A stretch of 64,000 bases of DNA. Origin: Apostichopus japonicus (lineage: Eukaryota > Echinodermata > Holothuroidea > Aspidochirotida > Stichopodidae). Under the pieces are notes generated by a model. The model was not told the DNA's origin, did not search any database, and worked only from the letters and a program-made list of their open reading frames with translations. Below, piece by piece: positions 51,680 through 62,539 of this stretch (its first letter is position 1; every line of letters starts with the position of its first letter). The stretch lies in the NCBI RefSeq assembly GCF_037975245.1, contig NC_092562.1, positions 13,634,501 through 13,698,500 on the forward strand, in the 5' to 3' direction. The position numbers and the translations under genes were made by a program.

Positions 51680-51808
51680 GCGTCCATAGCCTAGTGGTTA
51701 GGGTGTCCGCATATAAAACGAGAGGTCCGGGTTCGAATCCCGGTGGAGGCTGGAAGTTTTTTCACTGTTGTAAATTTTCCAACTCATTACGTTTTCAATT
51801 ATATATAT
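51680..51808 (+). mobile_element. tRNA-derived SINE (family C, copy 2)
   Basis: Box A TAGCCTAGTGGTTAGGGTG, box B GGTTCGAATCCC, then GGTGGAGGCTGGAAGTTTTT, TTTTCCAACTCATT and an AT-rich tail. It is the best-preserved family C copy in the window. Confidence 0.85.
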
Positions 51809-52124
51809 TCAGTTGCCTTCGTCGTTTAACTCCATTTCATTAACAAAAGTAGGCCTATATATATATATAGCCATACACGAAAATGCGTAGTATGCCTATA
51901 TATGACGATGACTATATATTTCAATCCAGACGAGAAGTTAATATGTTGATATAAATATATGAAATTACATTGCAAGGATTCCATTTTAGTTTTCAACTGA
52001 TTAATACTTTGCTATACTTTGTACTTAGGAAAGTAGTGCGAAGGAACACTAGTTTATATACAGGTATCAGGGCGGATGCAGGATTTGTAATAGGAGGGTC
52101 TGACTGGTCCAGCTTGCCTGAACG

Positions 52125-52240
52125 TAAGACTATCTAAGCGGAGCGCCACTATCAGTTGGCGCGGAGCGTACCATAAAATTTTTTGCTTTACAAACCCCCC
52201 AGATGGCCGGAAACGGCACTTCCCGAGTATTCTATGCTGC
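52125..52240. mobile_element. Partial hAT-like element module
   Basis: Contains GGCGCGGAGCG and AGATGGCCGGAAACGGC, the inverted form of the module at 14285-14400 and related to 500-600. An end-like GGGCGGATGCAGG lies upstream at 52070, but no matched right terminus was found. Confidence 0.5.
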
Positions 52241-52437
52241 ATGTACCTAGCCTGAAAATATGGATCTCATGTCTGCAATTTTTCAATTGATGAGAAAAAA
52301 AAAACAATCTATGAAATATGGTAATACTTTTCAGATGAGTTGAGATGATAAAAAATCATAATGCCTTTAGCCCCCAATCCCCCTCCCGTTCCGTCACCAC
52401 TGTTTGATGCAGGGCCGGATCCAGGACTCTGGAAGGG

Positions 52438-53194
52438 CAAGGGCGGCGGAACCGGGGGTCACAGGGGGCACGTGCCCCCCACTTTTCCTCAGGTTAAAAA
52501 TGTGCCCTTTTTCTACATAAAAATTTCAAAATAAAAAAAAGAGTTTACAAAGCGAACCCCACGTCGAATGAAATATTTCGGGAAGTTTTAAATGTTAACT
52601 ACCACAGGCGTAGAAGCCCAATTTATGGGGGGGGGGGGGGGGGCTGTAACGACTTGCCGGAAAAATATTACCAAAATTTTTCGCGCGCTACGCGCGCGTT
52701 CAACAGTTACTGTGCATCATATAGGCATGCGTTGGCTATTACATCGCGTGCCAATAACATACAATCATTTGCCGTGTTATAACCCTTCCAAATTGGTTAG
52801 AATTATTGGCAAAGTCGTTACAATAATAATGATCATAATAATATCACTTTAACCATTTAAAAAACATAGAAAATTATTTTTCTTTCAGTATTTTCACATA
52901 TTTCATTTGCTTTCATGCATGTATCGATCGCGTGTGCAGGGACTTGGACTTTATAATGATTTCACCTCATTTTGTCTTTTTCCTTGTTTCCCAATTTGCA
53001 AATTAGATATTGCAGTGCTAGTATGCATTGTTTCCTTGAGGGGTGGGGGGTAGCGATGTGTATACGCAAATAAGATAATACAATAAGAGTTATAAAGGGT
53101 ACTAAATATCAGGCTGCATCAGTCCAATCGAATTTCTGCAAAGTGCCCTTCGACGTTGGTGCCCCCCAGATTAAAAGTGCTTCCGCCGCCCTTG
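52438..53194. mobile_element. hAT-like non-autonomous element with perfect 8-bp target duplication
   Basis: Begins CAAGGGCGGCGGAA and ends TTCCGCCGCCCTTG, perfect inverted 14-mers 757 bp apart. TGGAAGGG flanks both sides (52430-52437 and 53195-53202). The left interior (CAGGGGGCACGTGCCCCCC) and right interior (AATTTCTGCAAAGTGCCCTT) match the copy at 14.2-14.8 kb. It has inserted into another repeat that starts CAGGGCCGGATCCAGG at about 52411. Confidence 0.88.
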
Positions 53195-53509
53195 TGGAAG
53201 GGTGAGGGGTTTGGCCTCCAGTGATCCTAGGGTCTAAGGGGAGTGGGTTTCCCTCTATTCATTGTGAAATCTTTGGATATTTAAGTACAACAGGGAACCC
53301 CCTTCAATTTAGCCATGCATGCAAAGCACCTACAAAAACTCACTCGAAATGTATCTGCATCCGTACGAGTTAGCTTTTCGGTCTGAAAATTGATATTTTT
53401 AGGCATTTTTGGCACGTGTAGCACGCGTGCACACTATAGTTCATTTGACGGAAAAGACACACCTGGCTGACTTGTAAGGATAACCGCCTTCTGACGTCCT
53501 ACATTTTTT

Positions 53510-53660
53510 TTTCCTACATAATTTTATTTTTTTTTCTTTCTCTCTTTTTTCTCTTTTTTTTCTTTCTCTCTTTTTTCTCTTTTTTTTTCTCTTTTTTTTT
53601 GGGCCAAGAGCAGGGGGTCAGGACCCCTGGATCCCCTCCCCTCTGGATCCGCGCCTGCCG
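53510..53660. repeat. Polypyrimidine tract ending in a CGGATCCAG-type terminus
   Basis: A CTTT/TTCTC-rich run is followed by TCTGGATCCGCGCCTG, which inverts to CAGGCGCGGATCCAGA. This resembles the start at 52411 and the purine-rich element at 63.73 kb. It is probably the end of a non-autonomous DNA element. Confidence 0.5.
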
Positions 53661-54069
53661 TATCCTGTGCTTTCTTTCTTTTTCCATTTCTTTCTTACTT
53701 TCTTTCTTCATATGTCACATTCCTACTTTCTCCTTTTACATTCTCATTCTCATTTCTCCTTCTAGTTCTGGGGGTCCTTATACATCGGGACTCTTGAGCC
53801 CAAGACGACTGATCCGTTGGTTAATCGATTCCTGCTGTCAAGGAACTACGATATAACAATTTCTCAAGGTAATCATGGAATCCATGTGTTGGAAACAGAA
53901 AAGACGAGAGTAAGTATGTGTCAAGTATATGTTTTAGTCATAACAGGAACTTCTGGATAATAACGGATACACGCAAAATGCGTGCTAACATAATAAACGC
54001 ATATAAGCTCATGGGGGCCTAACACGAGAGCGTGAGCGTATCATATATATGGCGTACATTAAACCTTAA

Positions 54070-54096
54070 ATATATATATATATATATATATATACA
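54070..54096. repeat. (AT)n microsatellite
   Basis: Short alternating AT run near the 3' end of the UGT gene. Confidence 0.85.
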
Positions 54097-54272
54097 TATC
54101 CCGAGTGTTGTACGTGACATGTCATAGTTTATTCCATTTGTGCGCATGTGCAGCTATAGCCTTGTTATTTCTGATATATACCTACAGGTGTCCAGAATAT
54201 ATACGTGCATATAGATTATTGTCAGCGTTGATTCTTTCCTCCTTTTGTCGAAACAGTTTTTTTAAAAGCAGA

Positions 54273-57200
54273 TTATTCTCGTTTAAGTTTCCTTGTTAAT
54301 GCACACAAAAGGCACATTCCCTTTAAGGAATATTTAATTGCTAGATAAAACAAGAATAGAACAATGGTTACACTCAGAAACAGGAAACTAATTACATCGA
54401 TAAGATAGTATTGAATAAAGGACATGTCATGACCAGGTGTGCGTAAATGTTCTGATCCATACTTCAGGACATGCTCTACCCAGAATGCAGCTGTCTCTCT
54501 GGGGGATTGCGGTCGATCTCGAAACATGGTTGACAGACGCTTCATGTTATCTCTGTACCTGTAACAGGAAAACGATGAATAGCAATATGTTTAGTATCTT
54601 AGTAAATTCAATCATTTATCAACCTTAATTATATCTTTATAGAAATTGGTGATATAGGGATCATAAATAGTGGTTAAGGGTGTCTGTATATAAAACGGGG
54701 GGCCCGGCCCGGGTTCGAATCCCGGTGGGAAGCTTGAAGTTTTCTCACTGTACTGTAGACTATCAGTAGTCCAATTTTGCCTCCGTATACATAAGGGGTA
54801 GACAACCCAAACCCCGATGGTTGTTGGCCCCCTCCTCCCTCCACCGTTTCATACCTTCTTTCGCCACATAGTTACAATGCCCCTCCCAACCCCTCCCTCA
54901 CCCTCCTCCCCACAGCACAACACGATCGAATAAACAACCCAACAATAATCTTACTTGTCCCGCAATTACTAAGTAGCCGTCTTCTGGCGCAAGAATCGCT
55001 GTATGGAGTTGCATACTATATATTTGCGAACCCTGATTTAGTTTGATTTTGAAATTGTATGAGCGGGAATATTACGAAGACACCCTATACGGCAACTTGA
55101 ATCAGTTTGTGGCACGACAGTTGTTGCCGTTGGTGACGGGGCAGGTGGTATGTATGGGCACCGACGGGAATTTTTCTATAGAGTACATACTTGTTATTTG
55201 TCAAGATTTCTTCGATTACTTGACTGACTCGTTCACTCGATAATTCTGATATCATTATCTTCAATCCAACTTCCTTTTCAAAGACATTTTGAGCGACGTC
55301 GAACTGATCTAGTAGGATCGGCATCACAATGATGGGCACACCGTGATAGATGGCTTCATAGAGACCGTTATTCCCGCCGTGGTATATGAACAGCTTTGTC
55401 TTGTTGTGACCTATAATTAAGATGGCAACAATTGTAAAATAACAAGCCATCAAAAAAATCATTTATTTGATTATTTCTAATATGCCATTGTTTTATTTAT
55501 TCCAAAATATTGAAAGCTTTCTAGTATACTCTCTTTGCTTCTTAATCGAGGGGCGGATAGAGGTTTTAATAAAGGAGGGGTTAATTGTCCTAGTGTCTTC
55601 GAAGCCGACTCACCATGTAGGGGGTTCGGGAGCATTCATACCCCAGGTCTACATTCAAGCTTGTGCATATAACGACTCACCTGTGATGTTAAAAAGGGGT
55701 ATATAAAGTTACGCAATGATAAGAGTATAGTGCACATTCGCCTGAGATGTTAACCATCGTCGAGGAAAGTCCTAACCTGTTGAAATGACCTTTTTGTGGC
55801 ATTTTCTTTCTACAGTTAACACCGTTCTTTTAATGCTTGGATGTTGAAAAGGATGAAATAACTTACTAATGGTGTAGCAAATGGGTTAGGGGCGGAAGGG
55901 GGAGGGGGGGGGGTTATATATACCAAACATTAACCTCTTTTAGCTCAACATATAACATGCCATCATTGTTACATATATAGGTGTCATTTAAAGCTCATTA
56001 CGGCGGGTATTGATGACGTGTCAGTTGAAAACCTTCCGATCTATGCTCTATAGAGGCTATGAAGTGACGAATTTAGTGTGTAAATCAATGGAGCAACTAA
56101 TTGTAGCACGCCACCTACTGTACAGCATACAAGATTGATCAAAAGCAACCACATATATGGAACGCTAAAATGGTCACCAGTCATGATACATGCATCTTAC
56201 ATCTCAGTTTAAAGCATGTAAATATATATCTTTAAGAAATTTGTGAGAATTTTGGTCTTGTGTATTCACGCCAAAGGCATCACCGAATGGGTCTAAGTTT
56301 ATTAATATTTTGAACTGAGACTTAAACTGAAGTGTCATGCATGTACAACTAGCATTTCACATCAGCAACACATGATAATTTTCGCGTTCCATACCGCGCG
56401 GAAAGTATACCTAGCAGGTCATTTTGTGGTAACCATGGTAACGTCTTCACGTTAGACGGCAAGTTTTTTGGCGGGGTTTTATTCTTCCACTGCCAGACGA
56501 CCTTTTGCGGCAATTTGGCAAAAGCAGTTTGGTAGGCCATTATGATATGCTCTGGTAGATGAGTCGTGTAGCTCCCGAGAGAGAACACAATCACACCATG
56601 ATCACATGACGATTGCATGAACTCTTCAAGATCCTGTGTATATAGAAGACAAAGCACAAAAAAAATAGTACAAATCATGCATTATTAGCCCACCATAACA
56701 CATTCGATGAAGATTGACTCAGTCCTGTGATCAGGGCACAGGGCTTCTCTCATCACAATCTTGTGTTTTTTTTTGTTATAATATTAATAATTTTTCTTAT
56801 ATAGCTCTTTACATCAAAGAATGATCTCAAAAGCACTTTTCAAAATCGCATAAAATATTACAACTTAAAATATTTACAGCTTAAAAATATTACAGCCAAA
56901 AATAATGCATCCTAAAAATTACAAAAATAAATATCCTAACAATAAAAATCAGAAATTGTTCTCAACATACCGTTTACCCCACTGTTCCTTCCTTCCTTTG
57001 TAATGAACACTTTTCTTTTTGTTTTAACTGAGCCCATCAGTATATTGGTACAAATTATTTTGCGTGCTTAAATTGCTAAGAAGTTATCACAACGTACCTT
57101 TTGGAAGAGGTTATCCCTCCTAATAATAACTAGTATTTACAATAGACATTGAGGAGTTTTTTCATATTGAAGCAAAATGCTTCGTGGGTTCACGGCAGTA

Positions 57201-59168
57201 TAAAATGCGTTTGCATTTGAAGGATGACTGACAATGATTACAATTCATAGCAGATTAAGGTGCAGTAATCGTGACCTTTAATATAATGATTTAAAGGATA
57301 CCGATCACTACAAAAAAAAACTCAGAACCCCCCTCCCCCCCCCCACCACTATACCACACATACACCTCCTAGAAACAAGTACACATCCAAACTCTCACAC
57401 AAACACCCAACAAATAAAGTGGCTTCACTGTGTTCAATTTTGTGGTACATCCATATTGTACTATAGTACTACTACTTACTATAGTACTAGTACTACTTAA
57501 GGAGTATATTAGCTCAGTGGTTAACACCGGTGCCTTTCAATCATAAGGTCCCGAGTTCGAGGCACTCCAAGATTAATGTATGTCGTCATGTTACAGAGTT
57601 GTTGACAATTGACAATTCATAATAATGGACGTTAAATATGAATGTAAGAGACTGACTGCGTTGAGCTTGCGGCTTTGATAAGCCAATGATGGCTTCTTCG
57701 TGAGTTGCTGTTTTCAGGAGGATCTAAAATACATACATACATACATACATACCCACATACATACATACATACATACATACACACATACATACATACATAC
57801 ATACATACATACATACATACATACATACATACATACATACATACATACATACATACATACATACATACATACATACATACATACATACATACATACATAC
57901 ATACATACATACATACATACATACATACATACATACATACATACATACATACATACATACATACATACATACATACATACATACATACATACATACATAC
58001 ATACACGCATACATACATACATACACGCATACATACATACATACACGCATACATACATACATACATACTGCAAATTTCAGTCTAATGATATAAAGCATTC
58101 ACAAACCGGTATACCCAGCCGTGTAACACTGGTCAAGTTTAAAAAGTTTCTACAAAGGGGCTCGTTTAGGTATTTTACGGAAGAGAGGAAGGGGGAGATG
58201 GAGGGGAGCGCTTGAATCGGGAAGCGACCCTTCGCTGTTTATTACAGAGACGACGTACTATAGGCATATATTATGTAAGATCATCAGCAGCTAGAATATT
58301 ATACCTTTACAAGTGGTTTACTTTGTGTAGCTGTTAGACCGGCTGCAAAAGTTTGCCTCGGATAAATCGGTACGACTTTATCGATAAGAGGATCTGCTGC
58401 AGTAATCACAAAATCGATTCCACTTAACCACTGTGAAGTGCTGATGCCGTGTGGACTAACAATGTAGTCATACGTCACATCAGAGTAACATTTAGTCCAA
58501 ACGAAACTTAGTCCAACTAAAAGCAGATTTTGAACTCTCTGGAGAAAAGTCATCCTCGATGGCGTACCAAGCCCTGTTTCGGTTACAATAGCAGGGTTAA
58601 TAGGGATGTCCATATACCTCAAAAAGTTTGGTATCAGGGTTGTTGGCATTAGGGCAACTCTTTTACTTCCTATATATACACTAAGAGCAGTCGCACAGGG
58701 CCAAATGGGGTCAAAGATAACCACCTCAAAATTTTCATTCGAGAGGGCTGCCAACGTTACCGGATGAAAGACTTTTTCACAGTAGGTCATTTCAGCTGCA
58801 GCGACGGCATTCAATAGTTTGCCTTCAAACAGAATGTTTCTACCCTCGAGAGCAACATTGAACAAGGTTCCCATGTAACTTTCAAGTTCAGGTCCGTATT
58901 CCGGGTACGTTGTAATAGGCATAAATGTAAACAGTTTGGAATGTACCGGGTGTTGTGCACGGTGCATATAATGATCAGCCAGAAGAAACGTGACCGTGTG
59001 GCCGCGTGCTACTAACTCTTCACCGAGGGAAGCGGCTGCGAGATAATGGCTACCGTCCCCTTTGCCATTGAAGAATATCACTTTAAACGACAAAGCGCCT
59101 TTAGGAAATATTAGAATAGTCGCCACGTATATCAGTACAGCTACATTCAGCCGCAGAGAAGCCGACAT
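54273..59168 (-). CDS. UDP-glucuronosyltransferase-like enzyme (exons 1A+2+3+4)
   Basis: Predicted 530-aa UDP-glycosyltransferase of the ER membrane, which moves a sugar (probably glucuronic acid or glucose) from UDP-sugar onto small lipophilic acceptors. Exons: 59168-58305 (288 codons), 56633-56411, 55410-55191 and 54558-54273. GT-AG borders and phases (0, 1, 2) agree. The start is ATG at 59168 with A at -3; it opens a signal peptide (residues 1-27). The mature chain starts FKVIFFNGKGDGSHYL, placing the catalytic-type His at 41, and Asp153 in FEVVIFDPIWPC is the likely partner acid. Exon 3 carries the UGT signature from about residue 363 (KLFIYHGGNNGLYEAIYHG, then a DQFD motif). Exon 4 gives one membrane helix at about 490-515 and ends KLKRE, a KxKxx ER-retrieval tail. 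Length and domain order are typical of the family. Sugar and acceptor specificity cannot be read. Exon 1B upstream may be an alternative first exon. Confidence 0.92.
54664..54780 (+). mobile_element. tRNA-derived SINE (family C, copy 3)
   Basis: TAGTGGTTAAGGGTGTCTGT, then GGGTTCGAATCCCGG and a GAAGTTTTCTCACTG block. More diverged than the other two copies. It lies in the last intron of the UGT gene, opposite in strand to the gene. Confidence 0.75.
57501..57728 (+). mobile_element. tRNA-derived SINE (family B, copy 3)
   Basis: Box A TAGCTCAGTGGTTAACACC and box B GAGTTCGAGGC, then ATGGACGTTAAATATGAATG, GATAAGCCAATGATGGCTTC and a CATA-type tail that runs straight into the microsatellite at 57729. 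Lies in intron 1 of the UGT gene, antisense to it. Confidence 0.85.
57729..58068. repeat. (ATAC)n microsatellite, about 340 bp
   Basis: Roughly 85 tetranucleotide units with a few variants (CCAC, ACAC, ACGC) near both ends. Open frames on both strands are repeat artefacts. The repeat starts exactly where the family B SINE tail should be. Confidence 0.95.
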
Positions 59169-59697
59169 TTTTGATAACAAATTGGTCCGCAACAGAGCAT
59201 GCAGGTTTAAGGAAGTGAAGTCGCACGATCACTTATACTGTGTACATATGCATATACATAATTATCTAAAGGCAACATGATAATTTTGTTGAAGTCGAAA
59301 GGTTGCTATCATATAAACAGTCAATATTTGGGTAGCTATATACTTGCACTATATGCATTGACTATGGAACGCCAAAACGGAAGTTATTCAGTAACTTTTT
59401 TGTGCAGCTTTTACTCCTTCTACGGTAGTAAATTTTGTGTCACATAATCATAAAAATAATTACAAGTCATTATGTGAGGTTCTTTTTACGCAGCATAATG
59501 ACCAAGGCTTGAATTTTTATTGGGCAACTTGTCAGCTGTCACAGAAAGGTCGCCATTTTGGACAAAAATCATATTGTCTTTATTATGCGGTTTTTTACTG
59601 CCGCATGTATGACTTCACGAAATATCGTAGTCATATACGGCAGTATTTACAGTCACATAGTGACCAAGAAAGAACAACTCATTATGCGGCAAGATCT

Positions 59698-59935
59698 CAA
59701 ATGTAAACAAGCTATATATATTGTACCATCGATTTGGTTTCAATGAAGTTTCTTAGTACCGTGACGCGTATATGATGCATTCACACTGACCTGATTAACT
59801 ATATACGTAATATCCTGACCGTTAAGACAATGGTTATGATCTACGCAAGTTCACGTTAAACAAAAGTTTGGTGCTTGGCTTGCCTACCTATAGGAATGGT
59901 GAAAGTAAATGCTGTAGTTTAGAACATAATATACC
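59698..59935. repeat. 5' flank of UGT exon 1A shared with exon 1B
   Basis: AAATGTAAACAAGCTATA, ACGTAATATCCTGACCGTTA and CAAAAGTTTGGTGCTTGGCT are shared in the same order with 62096-62265. Here the copy is interrupted by about 65 bp and sits some 530-770 bp upstream of the exon 1A start. It could hold regulatory sites, but no factor site is identified. Confidence 0.75.
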
Positions 59936-60155
59936 TACGGTGTGCCTTTGCTAACTTTGTTTACCATGATAAATAAACAATTCACATATATGTATAGCCT
60001 ACTGACAACATCAACAAAGTGACATTTGACATCAAAATTGGACATGTAAATTGTCACCATTTAGTTTCGAGAGTTCCCTGACTTACCCCCCCCCCCTCCC
60101 CCTCACTATAGATCTACCCAATCCCCTTTAGCACATACAAGATATTTTAAGGTCA

Positions 60156-60193
60156 ATGATTAGAGAGTAATTCAAGAATTACTCTCTAATCAT
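60156..60193. repeat. Perfect 18-bp hairpin with 2-nt loop
   Basis: ATGATTAGAGAGTAATTC (60156-60173), AA loop, then the exact reverse complement (60176-60193). Lies between UGT exons 1B and 1A, with no T-run or flanking TIR to mark it as a terminator or transposon end. Confidence 0.85.
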
Positions 60194-61034
60194 CGATCTT
60201 CACTGAACTTTACCTCTATAGGATCGATATGCTGTGTCGGGCCACGAAATTAAGTGTGAATGGGAGGGGGCTTCCATACTTGACAACTCTATAGGAGGGA
60301 ATTCCTCACATTTGAAGCGTTACAGCAAACCACCTGACTGTGTCTATCTATACAGGCAGGAACTTTGATCTGTTGATATGAACTTTAAGCCTAGACGAAA
60401 CAGCGGTACGATATGGAGATATTACAGGAAATTCTTTACGGCAGGTCTATCATTTGAAGGTCTCTATTAAGGGTACAGTGGCGGATCATGGCTTTCTCGA
60501 AAGGGAGGGGGTGGCGTGAGAAAAGTATGGGCATAAACCAAACTAGAAGTTAACAGGAAACCATCGGTAAACAGTTACAAAGCTAGGAATGCCCCATGCC
60601 AGAAGCGTGCTCAATTTTCTTCCTTCCACTATGTACCCAATTATTTTGAGCAAACTAATATTTGAAGCTAAAATAATTTGAGTGCAAACAATTCCAAAGA
60701 GGGGTCTGGGACCCTTACCAGGACCCCCTCTCTACGTTCATAGCGAGAGTATGTATGTAGACGGGGCCAAGTATAGGCAATATCGTATATCTACGGCTTC
60801 GGCTTACGAATTTTGCATCACATTATTTTCGAATAAATGTTACTATACCTTCAAAATTCTCTTCCATGTATTTCTGCGCACAGCTCCCTTATATGAAAGC
60901 AAGAACATTATAGGTGTTACACAGCACCGGAGACGATCAACCAATGAGATTGCGTTACTGCGTTGCTTTCATGATAACGGGGAGGGGGGTAGGTGGAAAT
61001 TACGGTACCTGTGAGAGTGCAATATATACGGTAC

Positions 61035-61966
61035 CTGTGAGAGTACATGCTGTACTGGTTGAATTGATATTCCGCCTACGGCGACATGACTCGGATACAT
61101 AGGGATGGTTTTATCAATCAGAGAATCAGTGGCTGTAATCACAAAATCAACCTTCGGCAACGATGACGTAGAAGGCTTGATACCATATGGCTCCATCAAT
61201 GATCGATAAGGCCATTCCAGTGAGGGACCTGTTATTAAGCCTAAAATTACGAAAACAAAATTGGCCGTCCTTTCGACAAAGTTCATTTTTGATGAAAACC
61301 CCAGACCCATGTCAGATGTGGTTGCAGGGTTGATAGGAATATTCAACTGTCTCAACATATGAGGCATTAACGATGTAGGAAGGAACACTATTCTCTTGTC
61401 ACTGAGGTATTCACTGACTCCTGTCGCACATGGCCAGACTGGGTCAAATATCACCAAGTCAAAATGTTCATCTAAGAGAGAGGACAGAAGATCTGTCTGG
61501 TTAAATATCATCTCGCAGTAGCGCACATTCAAATCCATGACCTTTTCTAGAATATCATATTCGAATAAAAGGTTTCTACCCTCCAAAGCAGCTTGAAACC
61601 CTCTTCCATACACTCGTCACATTCTGTTCCAAATGAATCATACGTTTTGACCAACTTAAAGTTGAACAGCTTAGAGTGAACTGGGTGTTCCGTTCGATGT
61701 TTGTACACATCAGCCAGAAGGAAAGTGATGGAATGACCACGTGATGCAAGCTCTTCACCGAGAGCAGTCGCAGTGGTGTAATGGCTGCCTTCACCTTTGC
61801 TGTTGAAGAACAAGATTTTGGAAGACAGACTTGAATGAGAGCTAAACAGCACAATTACTAAAAGCTTCAAAAATGAAATGTTTACTACGAAACTTGAACA
61901 TGGAACTTTGAAATTCGCCGCCATCACCACCGAAAGGCAGCGACTGATTCGACAACACCACTCCAT
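61035..61966 (-). pseudogene. UGT alternative or orphan first exon (exon 1B), frameshifted
   Basis: A second UGT N-terminal half, paralogous to exon 1A. The first ATG is at 61966. The better start is ATG at 61924 (G at -3 and +4), which opens a signal peptide before SKILFFNSKGEGSHYT. Shared landmarks with 1A are the GSH histidine, PVHSKLF, ALEGRN, a DLVIFDPVWPC segment with the candidate catalytic Asp, IPINPA, and DFVITATDSLIDK near the end. It ends at a donor with CAG at 61035, in phase 0, the same protein position as the end of 1A. Near 61595-61602 (a GGGTTTC stretch) one base is missing relative to frame: the upstream frame reads ...ECMEEGF and then stops, while the downstream frame resumes with QAALEGRN. 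No UGT exons 2-4 of its own are visible between 59.2 and 61.0 kb, so it is either an alternative first exon feeding the exons at 56.6-54.3 kb or a decaying partial duplicate. Confidence 0.8.
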
Positions 61967-62095
61967 GAAATGCGTCGGCTATACTGTGAACAGACCTCTA
62001 CACCGCACTACATTGCGTGTGTAAGGCATATATTCACCAACTCGAAACAATGCTTAGCTACCTGTGTAACGAGCCTTGTAACGCAGAGCTATATA

Positions 62096-62265
62096 TCAAA
62101 TGTAAACAAGCTATAAATATTGTACCATGTATACGTAATATCCTGACCGTTAAGACAATAGTTATGATCTACGCAAGTTCACGCGTTAAAACAAAAGTTT
62201 GGTGCTTGGCTTGCCTACCTAGGAATGGTGAAAGTAAATGCTGTAGTTTAGAAACATACCGTTTA
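62096..62265. repeat. 5' flank of UGT exon 1B shared with exon 1A
   Basis: Continuous version of the block at 59698-59935, beginning about 130 bp upstream of the exon 1B start region. It shows that exon 1 was duplicated together with upstream DNA. Confidence 0.75.
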
Positions 62266-62539
62266 GTTGGAATTCTAATGAGCGAAATTAATCAGGAAAG
62301 TTACTATACAATTACAATAATGTAAGTCTTACATAGACCTACGTTACTTCGTTAAGTTGTTGTTATTGTAGTAACTTTCCTGAACTTACGCTAACAATTA
62401 TTATCTTCACTCGCCATTTGGCGAGCGCGACTAAAAATCTACTCGCCAAAAATGCAAAATTCAATCGTCGCCATGATTGCTGTTCAAGTCTCAATACCTT
62501 TAGTATATAGTACAAAACTACAACATGAATACTTTATAT

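Noticed and set aside
56770-56950. LINE-tail-like AT-rich stretch with TTATATAGCTCTTTACATC
   Set aside because: It resembles the tails at 4.3 kb only loosely, and no coding motif adjoins it.
57632-58215. Open frames of 119-171 aa on both strands made of His-Thr-Tyr-Ile or Cys-Met-Tyr-Val repeats
   Set aside because: They are translations of the (ATAC)n microsatellite and have no independent support.
59168-59192. An upstream start for the UGT gene at 59192
   Set aside because: That codon is TTG. The first in-frame ATG is at 59168, with A at -3 and a signal peptide directly after it.
60478-60780. CAGTGGCGGATCATGG start resembling a hAT-like MITE end
   Set aside because: No matching right terminus or target duplication was found before the UGT exon 1B region.
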